Part shown: positions 42,708 through 52,400 of the stretch, piece by piece
Layout: the number at the start of each line of letters is the position of its first letter
Numbering within the stretch: the stretch's first letter is position 1
DNA from: an uncultured Bacteroidales bacterium
Lineage (GTDB): Bacteria; Bacteroidota; Bacteroidia; Bacteroidales; F082
Direction of reading: 5' to 3'
NCBI GenBank assembly: GCA_946407975.1
Contig: CAMJQC010000007.1
Coordinates: forward strand, 1-64,000
Length of the DNA: 64,000 nucleotides
Notes under the pieces: model-generated
What the model was told of the DNA's origin: nothing
Seen by the model: the letters and a program-made list of their open reading frames with translations, nothing else
Databases searched by the model: none
Translations under genes and position numbers: made by a program

Positions 42708-44222
42708 TCATTTTGGAATCTTGAACATTCTGTTCCATCGGATGCCGCCGTATTCCTTATCGATAGAGAGCCATACGAAAACGGCTTTTCCAACGATGTG
42801 ATTCTCAGGGACAAAGCCCCAGTAACGGGAGTCGGCGGAGTTATGACGGTTGTCGCCCATCATCCAGAAATAATTCATCTCAAAGGTGTAAGAATCAGAT
42901 TCTTGTCCATCGATATAGATTTTATCACCTTTTACTTGAAGGTCGTGAAGTTCATAGGCGTGGATGATGCGTTCGTACAATGGCAAATTGTCAGTATTTA
43001 GGGGTATGGTGACGCCTTTCTTAGGCAGAACGATGGGGCCGAAGTTGTCCACGTTCCAAGGATAAAGCTCAGGGTTGTGTGGAAAGAGCTCTACGCTAGT
43101 GCCTTCTCCTTTTGGCGTGATGCTTTGCGTGACGGAAACCACAAAGGGTAACTTCCTCAATTCCGCAGCTACCTTTTCGCTGATGTTCAGTATCATCTCG
43201 TTGGCGTTGTTGGTGCGATAACCCTCAGTGATGTTGTATTTCTCCAGTGTCTTTTTGTTGATGCCGCCATTCGTAGTCATAATGGAATAGCTGTGCTGCA
43301 TATTCTCGGGTTGCATGGCTTCTTTGCCATCGATGAACACGACGCCATCTATGATTTCAAGCGTGTCGCCAGGCATACCAATAAGACGTTTGACATAGTT
43401 TTCGCGCTTGTCGACTGGATGGGAGATGACTTTGCCAAAATTCTGATGGTCGTTCCACACGCGGTCGCGGCCATATTCGCGGACAAGGTCGTAATAGCTT
43501 ATGCTGCTTTGGAAAATGTCACAAACGGTATCACCTGCCGGGTAGTTGAACACGATGGGATCGTAGCGCTTCATCGTTGATACGCCAGGATAGCGATGAT
43601 ACGGCAGTTTAATCCATTCCAGATACGATTTTTTAGTTTTGCTTCCAGGCAAGGTGTTGTGCACAAAGGGGAAGGAGAGGGGCGTGTTAGGTCTTTTGGG
43701 GCCGTAATGTATCTTGCTGACTATCAGGTAATCACCAACACAAAGCGATTTCTCCATACTTGAAGTAGGGATGGTGAAGGCCTCAAAGACATAGGTTCGG
43801 ATAATCAAGGCGGCCACAACGGCAAAAATGATGGCATCGAACCACTCACGTGCAGTCGATTTCTTGGGCCGTTTTGTCGTAGCAGGATCCTGGTAGGGGT
43901 CGTCTTTCACGATGAAAGGGAAGAAGATGAAAGGCAGGATGGCGGCCATGCCTTCTTCCCAAATCTTAAATCTGCCAAAGCACTTTCCGAGCTCGATAAG
44001 CATCAGGAAGAGCATGAAGAAGTTGATATAAGGGAAGACGATGAAGAACCACCACCAGAATTTCTTGTGTTTTCCAATGATCTTCAACAAGACATAGATG
44101 TTGAAGTAAGGGATGATGCTATAGTATCCTTTTTGTCCTGCCGCCTCGAATTGCTTCCAACAGAAAGCAATAGGTATGGTGAAGAGCAGCGGGACGAGAA
44201 AAATGAATGCGATTAATGACAT
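42708..44222 (-). CDS. lepB: Signal peptidase I, long Bacteroidota form
   Basis: Inner-membrane serine protease removing signal peptides. The 504 residues start with hydrophobic segments (about 1-110, a DUF5684-like membrane part), then a further transmembrane helix. The catalytic Ser is in PTSSMEKSLCVGDYL (about 156) and the general-base Lys in YVKRLIGMPGDTLEI (about 275). A large insert separates these from the C-terminal MMGDNRHNSADSRYWGFV box. The long form is usual in the phylum. It lies 46 bases after dapB in the par operon. Confidence 0.93.
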   Translation of the reverse strand: MSLIAFIFLVPLLFTIPIAFCWKQFEAAGQKGYYSIIPYFNIYVLLKIIGKHKKFWWWFFIVFPYINFFMLFLMLIELGKCFGRFKIWEEGMAAILPFIFFPFIVKDDPYQDPATTKRPKKSTAREWFDAIIFAVVAALIIRTYVFEAFTIPTSSMEKSLCVGDYLIVSKIHYGPKRPNTPLSFPFVHNTLPGSKTKKSYLEWIKLPYHRYPGVSTMKRYDPIVFNYPAGDTVCDIFQSSISYYDLVREYGRDRVWNDHQNFGKVISHPVDKRENYVKRLIGMPGDTLEIIDGVVFIDGKEAMQPENMQHSYSIMTTNGGINKKTLEKYNITEGYRTNNANEMILNISEKVAAELRKLPFVVSVTQSITPKGEGTSVELFPHNPELYPWNVDNFGPIVLPKKGVTIPLNTDNLPLYERIIHAYELHDLQVKGDKIYIDGQESDSYTFEMNYFWMMGDNRHNSADSRYWGFVPENHIVGKAVFVWLSIDKEYGGIRWNRMFKIPK

Positions 44223-44268
44223 TGTTATCTTATTGATTCTATCTGTTAACGCTTTATACCTAATATTA

Positions 44269-44982
44269 TTATTTGTCTTCCATTAAATCCTCCATGGTGA
44301 AAACGCCTTTCTTGCCGATGAGGAACTGGGCGGCGGCAAGGGCGCCCAAAGCAAAGCCCTGGCGGTTGAATGCTTCGTGGGTGAGGGTGATGCGATCGGC
44401 ATCGGAATCGGCCACCACGCTGTGGATACCGTTCACCTCGCCGATGCGAGTGACATTGATGTATAGGGTTCGGTCATTTGACGCTTCGATGCTCCAATGG
44501 TCGTAGTCGGAGTTGACGGAGATGATGTCGTTGGCCAGTTTTACGGCGGTGCCGCTGGGCTTGTCGAGTTTGTGGATATGATGCGTCTCGGCCAATGACA
44601 TGTGGTAGCCATATTGTTTGGCAAAACGGGACAGCTGCTTGTTAAGCAGAAACATGATGTTCATTCCGATGCTGAAGTTAGGTGCATGGAAGAGGCTTTG
44701 CCCTTCGGCCAGACAGCGTTTCGTGATGTCTTCAAGATGATCTTGCCATGCCGTAGTGCCTACCACGATGGGCAGATGGATGTCGAAGCAACGGTTGATG
44801 TTCTCTGCCACCTGGTCAGGTTGGCTGAAGTCGATGGCGACATCGGCATTCGGCAGCAAGGCCTCGCGTTCTTTCCATTCATCGCGATTGTCGATGGTGA
44901 CGACGATTTCGTGACCTTGGGCGAAGGCGGCTTTTTCCACCTCGTGGCCCATCTTTCCGTATCCTAAGAGTGCTATTTTCAT
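44269..44982 (-). CDS. dapB: 4-hydroxy-tetrahydrodipicolinate reductase
   Basis: Reduces 4-hydroxy-tetrahydrodipicolinate in lysine and diaminopimelate synthesis. The 237 residues show the nucleotide-binding LLGYGKMGHEVE, VAIDFSQPDQV, VGTTAW, and the catalytic ETHHIHKLDKPSGTA (His and Lys). Its length is on the short side but typical of Bacteroidota. It overlaps the DUF5683 gene by four bases (ATGA type) and precedes lepB. Confidence 0.94.
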   Translation of the reverse strand: MKIALLGYGKMGHEVEKAAFAQGHEIVVTIDNRDEWKEREALLPNADVAIDFSQPDQVAENINRCFDIHLPIVVGTTAWQDHLEDITKRCLAEGQSLFHAPNFSIGMNIMFLLNKQLSRFAKQYGYHMSLAETHHIHKLDKPSGTAVKLANDIISVNSDYDHWSIEASNDRTLYINVTRIGEVNGIHSVVADSDADRITLTHEAFNRQGFALGALAAAQFLIGKKGVFTMEDLMEDK

Positions 44983-45629
44983 TTGAAGTTGAGTTTAAAA
45001 GAAAGGCCAGCCTGCGCCAAAACGGGAGGAAGCCCTACGAAATCGTTGCCAACTGGTGCATAGGGGTCGATGCTGAAACCGAGTTCGTCGCTGATGTCGT
45101 AGTTGTAGAGGTGTCCGTCGACGCATGCGTCAACGATGTTCAAGCCGTACCAGGCCACGGTGATGATGCTGAAAAGCTCGAAGTTTCGCCGATACGATTC
45201 CTTATAGGTCTGAAGTTGACTTTCAGTGTACCTGTTGGCCAGTTCGGTCTCATGTTCGTTCAAGGTCACGCCCTCAGGCAGATCCCCGGTCTTGAATTCG
45301 TAAGCGTGGAGATAGGAACCGTATTGGCTGTAATTGCTGTAGGCCATATAGCCGAGACCTCCCAATCCGGCATATACGATGGGCACCTTCCACCATTTGC
45401 CGTTATAGACCTGTCCCAGTCCTGGCAAACAGGCCGACATGATGGTGGCTTTTTTGGCGCTATGAGGCTTTTGGGCCTTGTGAGATTTGTTGTTACCTTT
45501 TTCAGTTTGAACGATCGTGTCGCCACTGATCTGTGTGCTTCCTGACTCAATAACCACATTTTGCGCTTTGACGGGGGCAAGACTGCAAAGCGACGTGAAT
45601 GCCAGTATGATGAGCCAGCGGCGTATCAT
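44979..45629 (-). CDS. DUF5683-family membrane protein
   Basis: A 216-residue protein with a signal-like N-terminus (cleavage near VKAQ), a basic linker, then the conserved segment KKATIMSACLPGLGQVYNGKWWKVPIVYAGLGG (quoted in part) with two hydrophobic stretches. This Bacteroidota family (DUF5683) is nearly always found between parB and dapB, as here; its function is unknown. It is five bases after parB and overlaps dapB by four, so expression is tightly coupled to chromosome partitioning genes. Confidence 0.85.
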   Translation of the reverse strand: MIRRWLIILAFTSLCSLAPVKAQNVVIESGSTQISGDTIVQTEKGNNKSHKAQKPHSAKKATIMSACLPGLGQVYNGKWWKVPIVYAGLGGLGYMAYSNYSQYGSYLHAYEFKTGDLPEGVTLNEHETELANRYTESQLQTYKESYRRNFELFSIITVAWYGLNIVDACVDGHLYNYDISDELGFSIDPYAPVGNDFVGLPPVLAQAGLSFKLNFK

Positions 45630-45634
45630 GGCGC

Positions 45635-46525
45635 TTATTTCTTGCTGAACAGTTCCATGATGCGGTCGAACTCGGCTTCGTCCTTGAAGTCGATGACCAA
45701 GCTTCCTTTGCCGTTCAGGCCACGGTTGACCTTGACTTTGGTGTTCAGCGTCTGTGAGAGGGTCTTGATCTTGCTCTTAAAGTGCTCGGGTAGGAAGTTG
45801 GTCTGTTTCCTCTCCTTTTTTCCGCTTTTCTTAGCGTTCTCGGCAAGTTCTTCGGTCTGTCGAACGCTCATCTCCTCGTTGATGATTTGCTGGAGCAGCC
45901 GCAATTGCTGTTCTTTGTTCTCGATGTTGATGAGGGCGCGGGCATGGCCCATGCTGATATGACCGTCTCGGATGGCTATCTGGACCTCGGCGGGCAGCTT
46001 GAGCAGTCTCAGGAAGTTGGCAACGGCGCTGCGGCTCTTGCCGACCTTGTCGCTGACCTCTTCTTGGGTCATGTTGCATTCGTTGATCAGACGTTGATAG
46101 GAGATAGCCACCTCGATAGCGTTGAGGTTCTCACGGTGTATGTTCTCGATGAGGGCCAGTTCCAGCATCTGTTCGTCGTTGGCGACACGGATGAAGACGG
46201 GAATGGTAGATTTGCCTGCCAGTTTGGAGGCTCTTAGTCGACGTTCACCCGATATGAGCTGATAGCGGTTGTAACCAAGTTTGCGTACAGTGACAGGTTG
46301 TATGACGCCCTGTTCCTTAATGGAATCGGCGAGTTCCTGAAGCGCAGCTTCGTCAAACTCAGTTCTGGGCTGGAAAGGGTTGGTTTCTATAAGATTGATA
46401 GGAATCTCGGCGACGGCGCCAGCGACGTAATTGCCGGAGATGTCCTTGCTGGTGATGTCGGTCTCGGGACTCTGTAGGATGGCGTCGAGGCCACGACCCA
46501 ATGCTTTTCTGTTCTTCTCTGCCAT
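45635..46525 (-). CDS. parB: Chromosome-partitioning protein ParB
   Basis: DNA-binding CTP-dependent clamp that loads at parS sites near the origin. The 296 residues show EIPINLIETNPFQPRTEFDE, the CTP/arginine patch GERRLRASKLAGK, and the helix-turn-helix MTQEEVSDKVGKSRSAVANFL. A basic linker and the dimerisation domain follow. It is two bases after parA. I found no parS-like TGTTTCACGTGAAACA site in the window. Confidence 0.95.
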   Translation of the reverse strand: MAEKNRKALGRGLDAILQSPETDITSKDISGNYVAGAVAEIPINLIETNPFQPRTEFDEAALQELADSIKEQGVIQPVTVRKLGYNRYQLISGERRLRASKLAGKSTIPVFIRVANDEQMLELALIENIHRENLNAIEVAISYQRLINECNMTQEEVSDKVGKSRSAVANFLRLLKLPAEVQIAIRDGHISMGHARALINIENKEQQLRLLQQIINEEMSVRQTEELAENAKKSGKKERKQTNFLPEHFKSKIKTLSQTLNTKVKVNRGLNGKGSLVIDFKDEAEFDRIMELFSKK

Positions 46526-46527
46526 AA

Positions 46528-47295
46528 TTACATGTTGTTCTTCTCGAGGATTTCGCGGGCTAGGTTAAGGTAGTTGATGGAGCCGACGCTGGCAGCATCG
46601 TGCATGATGATGGTTTTGCCGAAACTGGGTGCCTCTCCGAGACGGGTGTTGCGGTTGATGATGGTGTCGAAAACCATGTCTTGGAAGTGCATCTTGACTT
46701 CTTCCACCACTTGTTTTGAAAGACGGAGACGGGTGTCGAACATGGTGAGCAAAATGCCTTCGATGTCAAGATCAGGGTTCAAGCGGGTTTGGACGATCTT
46801 GATGGTGTTCAGCAGTTTGCCTAAACCTTCTAGGGCAAAGTATTCGCATTGCACAGGGATGATGACAGAGTCGGCAGCTGTCAATGCATTGACAGTGACG
46901 AGCCCAAGTGAAGGTGAACAGTCGATGATGATAAAATCGTATTCTTGTTTGACGCCTTTTAATGCGTTTTTCATCATCTGTTCTCGGTTCTGCAGATTGA
47001 TCATCTCAATCTCAGCTCCCACCAGGTCGATATGGGCAGGGAGCAGGTAGAGATTGGGCGTCTCCGTCTCTCTGATGACGCTATGCGGATCTACATCGTC
47101 GATGATGCATTCATAGATGCTGGTGTCAACGGCCTTCGGATCAAAACCGACGCCTGATGTGGCATTGGCCTGCGGGTCAGCATCGATGAGCAGGGTTTTG
47201 TGTTCGAGGACGGCGAGACTCGCTGCTAAATTGATGGCCGTGGTGGTCTTTCCCACACCGCCTTTTTGATTTGCAATCGCAATTATCTTTCCCAT
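46528..47295 (-). CDS. parA: Chromosome-partitioning ATPase ParA
   Basis: Deviant-Walker ATPase moving ParB-bound origins. From ATG 47295 it has 255 residues: [20 protein letters not shown] with the KGGVGKTT P-loop, DADPQANAT, and [16 protein letters not shown]. The ORF-track start at 47334 lies upstream of the predicted transcription start and lacks conservation. First gene of parA-parB-DUF5683-dapB-lepB. An inverted pair of DnaA-box-like sites sits about 85-110 bases upstream of the ATG. Confidence 0.95.
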   Translation of the reverse strand: MGKIIAIANQKGGVGKTTTAINLAASLAVLEHKTLLIDADPQANATSGVGFDPKAVDTSIYECIIDDVDPHSVIRETETPNLYLLPAHIDLVGAEIEMINLQNREQMMKNALKGVKQEYDFIIIDCSPSLGLVTVNALTAADSVIIPVQCEYFALEGLGKLLNTIKIVQTRLNPDLDIEGILLTMFDTRLRLSKQVVEEVKMHFQDMVFDTIINRNTRLGEAPSFGKTIIMHDAASVGSINYLNLAREILEKNNM

Positions 47296-47331
47296 TATGG
47301 TTCCTAAAAAAAAGTCATTCAAATAAACATA

Positions 47332-47339
47332 CAAAAGTA
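47332..47339 (-). promoter_or_regulatory. Promoter -7 element of parA
   Basis: The minus strand reads TACTTTTG, exact match, 37 bases upstream of ATG 47295. It excludes the longer parA start. Confidence 0.62.
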
Positions 47340-47378
47340 CGCGAAATGCACCGAATTATTGCTGTTTTAAGTGGAAAG

Positions 47379-47407
47379 TTATCAACAATTGGAAAAAATG
47401 TTGATAA
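47379..47407. promoter_or_regulatory. Inverted DnaA-box-like sites upstream of parA
   Basis: TTATCAACA (47379-47387) and TGTTGATAA (47399-47407) are perfect inverted copies separated by 11 bases. Each differs from the DnaA box TTATCCACA at one position. They lie 40 bases upstream of the parA -7 element, between it and the terminator of the PUR gene. Confidence 0.5.
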
Positions 47408-47425
47408 GTTTTTACCCATAACAAA

Positions 47426-47449
47426 AAAGGCCACGCAAGCGTGACCTTT
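47426..47449 (-). terminator. Terminator of the PUR-family gene
   Basis: On the minus strand AAAGGTCACGC pairs with GCGTGGCCTTT (one G-T pair), followed by TTT. It starts 23 bases after the stop codon. Confidence 0.82.
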
Positions 47450-47472
47450 TCGTTCCGTTATTGTTAAAGGTT

Positions 47473-47838
47473 TTATTCTTTTCCAAGGTCGTCGAACCAC
47501 TTTTCAATGCTGCTGTCCACAGTGCCATCGGCGGCGTGTTCTTCACGAGGAGCCTGCTCTTCACGGTAGTCTTCCGGATATTCGCCGGTTTCGACATAAT
47601 TGACGGCATCGCTCAGACCTTTGACGACTTTCTCAAAGTCCTCTTTATAAAGGAAAATCTTGTGCTTGTCGTACACGAAACGGTTCAGGTCGTTATCGAA
47701 ACGGCGCTTGCTTTCGGTTATCGTGATGTATTGTTCTTCGTTCTTGGTGGTTTTGACATCAAAAAAGTAGGTTCTCTTACCGGCTCTGACAGCCTTTGAG
47801 TACAGATCCTCTTTACCATTCAATTCTTTTTCTTCCAT
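47473..47838 (-). CDS. PUR-family DNA/RNA-binding protein (DUF3276)
   Basis: A 121-residue cytosolic protein of the Bacteroidota PUR/DUF3276 family, structurally related to eukaryotic Pur-alpha single-strand nucleic-acid binding proteins. Family features are KAVRAGKRTYFFDVKTTKNEEQYITITESK (in part) and FDNDLNRFVYDKHKIFLYKEDFEKVVKGL. The cellular function in bacteria is poorly known. It is monocistronic, divergent from the exonuclease gene, and its promoter and terminator are both visible. Confidence 0.9.
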   Translation of the reverse strand: MEEKELNGKEDLYSKAVRAGKRTYFFDVKTTKNEEQYITITESKRRFDNDLNRFVYDKHKIFLYKEDFEKVVKGLSDAVNYVETGEYPEDYREEQAPREEHAADGTVDSSIEKWFDDLGKE

Positions 47839-47895
47839 CTGTCTTTCAATAATTTGATAATTTTCAACTAAATTCTTTCTTGTTCAAAAAGTGGG

Positions 47896-47924
47896 CAAAA
47901 ATAAGGAAAAAATAAATAGGGCAA
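47896..47924 (-). promoter_or_regulatory. Promoter of the PUR-family gene
   Basis: The minus strand reads TTG, an 18-base spacer and TATTTTTG (47896-47903). It overlaps the upstream flank of the divergent exonuclease promoter at 47937. Confidence 0.6.
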
Positions 47925-47936
47925 TGATTTATCTTC

Positions 47937-47944
47937 TATTTTTG
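47937..47944 (+). promoter_or_regulatory. Promoter -7 element of the exonuclease gene
   Basis: TATTTTTG, exact match, 22 bases before ATG 47966. It rules out the track start at 47891. Confidence 0.6.
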
Positions 47945-47965
47945 CATTCCAAAGTTGAAATCGTC

Positions 47966-48784
47966 ATGGAACTGAATCTGAAACGCCCGATTGCCTTTTT
48001 TGACCTTGAAACGACGGGTCTGAATACGACCACAGACCGTATTGTCGAGATTAGCATCTTGAAAATCAATGCCGATGGAAAAGAGGAACAGCGTACCTGG
48101 TTGCTGAATCCGGAGATGCCTATCTCAGCCGAGTCGACGGAAGTGACAGGCTACACGGATGAGATGGTTGCCGACAAGCCCACTTTTAAAGAAAAAGCGC
48201 CAGAAATAGCTCAGTTTATTGGCAATAGCGACTTGGCGGGCTATAACATCTTGAAATTCGACTTGCCCATATTGGTTGAAGAGTTTCTCCGGGTGGATTA
48301 CGACTTCGATATCAAAGGCCGTGAGTTCATCGACGTAATGAATATTTACATGAAGATGGAACCGCGTACGTTGAAAGGCGCTTACCGTTTCTTCTGTCAT
48401 GCAGAGTTGGAAGGAGCTCATGGCGCGGGTGCCGACACCAAGGCGACCTATGAAGTGCTTAAGGCCATGCTCGATCGATATGAGGGCGTGGAATATGAAG
48501 ACGGGAAAGGCAACAAGTCTCAAGGTCCTGTGAACGACATGAACCAACTGGCGCAGTTCTCTGCCCATCATAAGAATGCCGACCTTTCAGGCCAGATCAT
48601 TTTTGACGAGGAAGGGCAGGAAGTCTTTATGTTCGGCAAACACAAAGGCGAGAGGGTGGAAGACGTTTTTCGGAAGGAACCCCCTTATTATTCCTGGATC
48701 ATGAACAACCAGTTTCCCTTGTATACGAAAAAGGTGGTGACTGCCATCAAACTGCGTATGGGTGGAAAGAAAGCGAAAATATAA
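47966..48784 (+). CDS. DnaQ-like 3'-5' exonuclease with ExoX-like C-terminal domain
   Basis: A DEDD-family exonuclease of 272 residues. Exo I is AFFDLETTGLNTTTDRIVE, Exo II is DLAGYNILKFDLPIL, and Exo III is AHGAGADTKATYEVL. The C-terminal segment QEVFMFGKHKGERVEDVFRKEP and YSWIMNNQFPLYTKKV matches the small domain found in ExoX-like proteins. It may trim DNA ends or RNA; it is separate from any polymerase gene here. Start ATG 47966 was chosen from the promoter and MELNLKRPIAFFDLE. The FAH-family gene follows five bases later. Confidence 0.88.
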   Translation: MELNLKRPIAFFDLETTGLNTTTDRIVEISILKINADGKEEQRTWLLNPEMPISAESTEVTGYTDEMVADKPTFKEKAPEIAQFIGNSDLAGYNILKFDLPILVEEFLRVDYDFDIKGREFIDVMNIYMKMEPRTLKGAYRFFCHAELEGAHGAGADTKATYEVLKAMLDRYEGVEYEDGKGNKSQGPVNDMNQLAQFSAHHKNADLSGQIIFDEEGQEVFMFGKHKGERVEDVFRKEPPYYSWIMNNQFPLYTKKVVTAIKLRMGGKKAKI

Positions 48785-48788
48785 GGCT

Positions 48789-49400
48789 ATGAAAATCATT
48801 TGTATAGGGCGGAATTACTTGGCGCACATAGCTGAATTGGACCGTGAGTTGCCTACAGAACCTCTCTTCTTTATGAAGCCAGCAACCGCGCTGTTGTTGC
48901 CCCACAACCCTTTCTTTTATCCCGATTTCTCCAGGCAGATTCATTATGAGACAGAGCTAGTGCTTCGTATCTGCAAATCTGGGCGTTCCATCGCCGAGAA
49001 GTTTGCCCATGACTATTACGATGCCATAACGGTAGGCATCGATTTCACGGCCCGCGACCTGCAGCAGGAATGCATCGCCAAGGGTCGTCCCTGGGAGATT
49101 GCCAAAGCATTCGATAGTTCGGCTCCAATAGGAGAGTTTAAGGAGATTAGCAGCCTGAAAGATGCTGAAAACATCGCTTTCGGCATGAAACTCAACGATG
49201 AATGGGTGCAACAGGGCAGCAGCAAAGACATGATTTTCAACTTCGACCGTATCGTGTCCTATGTCTCTCGTTTTGTTACCCTGCGCGAAGGCGACTACAT
49301 CTTCACAGGTACGCCTCGTGGTGTGGGCGAGGTGCATGTGGGCGACAAACTGGAACTTTTCCTCGAAGGTGAGTCCGTGTTTTGGTTTAGGGTGAAGTGA
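48789..49400 (+). CDS. Fumarylacetoacetate hydrolase-family enzyme
   Basis: A 203-residue FAH-family protein, the short YcgM/FAHD1-like form (acylpyruvase or oxaloacetate decarboxylase type); the substrate is not certain. Features are MKIICIGRNYLAHIAEL, the metal site FSRQIHYETELVLRI, VGIDFTARDLQQE, and DYIFTGTPRGVGEVHVGD. Start ATG 48789 is the first after the exonuclease stop; the track start at 48762 is inside the upstream gene. It is co-transcribed with the exonuclease. Confidence 0.9.
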   Translation: MKIICIGRNYLAHIAELDRELPTEPLFFMKPATALLLPHNPFFYPDFSRQIHYETELVLRICKSGRSIAEKFAHDYYDAITVGIDFTARDLQQECIAKGRPWEIAKAFDSSAPIGEFKEISSLKDAENIAFGMKLNDEWVQQGSSKDMIFNFDRIVSYVSRFVTLREGDYIFTGTPRGVGEVHVGDKLELFLEGESVFWFRVK

Positions 49401-49483
49401 TCTTGCCTGTTAGGATTTTCTGCATGTTTTTCTAATTGTTTTTTTCATTATTTTTATCCCCTCAAACAAATAAGGGATAATTT

Positions 49484-52400
49484 ATGAAAAAACTGATGCT
49501 TCTATTTGTGCTGCTTACGGTGCTTCAATCTTATTCTCAACCGCTTTGGATGCGCGATAATGTGATTTCGCCTAAAGGCGATAAAGTGGCCTTTTGTTAT
49601 AAGGGCGATGTCTATGTGGTGGATGTCCAGGGTGGCAAAGCCCAACAACTGACCACCAATGCCTCTTATGAGGCCGATCCCGTCTGGTCGCCCGACGGAA
49701 AGACCCTTGCTTTTGTCTCCGACCGCCATGGCAACTTCGACGTGTTTACGGTTCCCGTAACGGGCGGTGTGGCCAAACGCATTACCACGAACTCTGCATC
49801 CGAAACGCCTTTGGCGTTTTCATCCGATGGCAATGAGATCTATTTTTCCGCCCAAATCGAGAGGACGGCCGAAAATGCCCAGTTTGTCTCAGGATGGATA
49901 ACGGAGCTGTATAAGGTGAGCGTAGAAGGAGGGCGTCCCGAACAGGTGATGGCGGTGCCGGTATGCAGCATGTCGTTTGATAAGGACGGCAAATCGTTCC
50001 TTTATTATGACCGCAAGGGGAGCGAGAACATTTGGCGCAAGCATCACACCTCTTCCGTGGCGCGCGATGTGGTGCGTTATGATGCGAAAAGCAAGAAGCA
50101 TACGATACTCACAAAGAATGTTGGAGAGGATCGTGACCCGCGTTATCTGCCTGGTCATATGGAAGTCGTGTTTCTGAGCGAGCGTAAAGGCGGCAGTTTC
50201 AATGTATATAAGGCCCCTGCCGATAATTTGGAAAACGTGCAAGCGGTGACCTCTTTCAAAGACCATCCTGTGCGTTTTCTGAGTGTGGCCGACAATGGCC
50301 TTCTTTGCTATGGCTATATGGGCGAGATTTATACGCAACGGATTGGAGCGAAGCCTCGTAAGCTGAATATTGAAATCGTTAACGACCAGGACACTGAACA
50401 GCTGGTGAAGCAGGATTTCAGAGGCATAGGCGATTTCGACATCAGTGATGACGGCAAACTGATCGCTTTTGTCTCACGCGGCGAGATCTTTGTCACGGGA
50501 GTGGATGAATACGCCACGACCAAGCAAATCACACATACGCCACAAGCCGAACACAACCCTTATTTCTCGAAAGATGGTCGCAGCTTGGTTTATGCCTCCG
50601 AACGTGATGGCTATTGGAACTTGTATCAGGCAAAAATAACGCGTAAGGAGGATTACAACTTCGCTTATGCCACCCTTATTGAGGAGAAGCCTTTGTTCGA
50701 AAACGACGGCATAGAGCGTATGGTGCCGTCTTATTCTCCCGATGGAAAGGAGATCGCCTTTATAGAAAACCGAAATATTTTGAAGGTCTATAACATAGCT
50801 ACAGAAGAAGTGCGTCAGATTACTGATGGCAAACAGCATTTTTCAGATATCGATTACGAGTGGTCGCCTGATGGACAATGGTTTGCCCTCACCCTCGTAA
50901 CCCATATGCGTGACCCGTATTCCGATATTGGCATTGTAAAGGCGGATGGTTCCCAAATGATTTACAATATCACGGAGAGCGCCTATATCGACGGCAGTCC
51001 GCAATGGGCAATGGATGGCAATGCCATTATCTATCGTTCAAATCGTTACGGAATGCGTTCCCAAGCCTCATGGGGAAGCCAGAACGATGCTTTCATCGCT
51101 TTCATGAGCCAGGATGCCTACGACCGTTTCCGCTTGAGCAAAGAGGACTATGCTTTGTTGAAAGAAACGGAAAAAGGAAGCAAAGACAAGCCCAAGGACG
51201 AAGGGAAAGAGAATGACAAGGGCGGCAAAGACAAAAAGAAGGATAAAAAAGACGACAAAAAGGATGAAAAGCCTGCTGAGGCCAAGAAGTTGGAGATGGA
51301 TCTGGATCATCTCGAAGACCGAGTGATGCGACTCACTCCGATGTCGTCGCAAATGAGCGGAATGGCGCTCTCGCCCGATGGAGAGAAATTCTATTTCATG
51401 ACTTCGTTCGAGAAAGGCTATGACCTTTGGGAACTCGATGTGCGTGAGAGGTCGATGAAGATACTGAAAAAGATGGGACAGGGTGGCGCTTCGTTGCGCA
51501 TGGACAAAAAAGGCGACCAGCTGTTTATGTTATCTGGTGGAAATCTGCAAACCGTTGACACCAAGAGTGGTAAATCGTCGCCAATTAAATATGACGCCAC
51601 CATGGAGATGGACTTTGCTCAGGAGCGTCAGTACATGTTTGACCATGTCTTCCTACAAATCAGCAAGCGCTTCTTCATGACTGACAATCACGGTGTGGAT
51701 TTGGAGGCGTTGAAGGCGGCCTATCAGCCTTTCTTGGTGCACATCAACAACAATTATGACTTCTCGGAGATGTTGAGCGAGCTGTTGGGTGAACTGAATG
51801 TCTCCCACACGGGCTCTGGATATCGTCCGAGTTCAAGAGGCGGCGATGCTACCGCGGAATTCGGCATAATGCTCGACCTGGATTATGTCGGTGCCGGTCT
51901 TAAGATAGCAGAGGTGGTAGAAGGAGGTCCTTTCGATAAGAAGAATTCCAAAGTGAAGGCGGGGTGCATTATCGAAAGCATTGATGGTGTGGAGATTACG
52001 AAAGGAATGGACTATTATCCCCTGCTGAATAACAAGTCGGGGAAAACCGTGCTGGTGACCCTCAGGGATGGAGGAAAGACTTGGGAAGAGACCGTAAAAC
52101 CCATCAGTCATGGCGCCATGAACGAATTGCTCTATCAGCGTTGGGTGAAGCGGAATGAAGAAACTGTTAAGCAACTGTCGGGTGGCCGTTTGGGTTACGT
52201 CCATATCCGCAGTATGGGCGACGCCTCCTATCGCGATGTGTATTCCCAAATCTTAGGCAAGTACAATCTTTGCGATGGTGTGGTCATCGACACGCGGTTC
52301 AATGGTGGTGGCCGTCTGCACGAGGATATCGAAATACTGTTCAGCGGTGAGAAATATTTGGAACAGGTTGTGCGCGACAGCGTGGCTTGCGTGATGCCCT

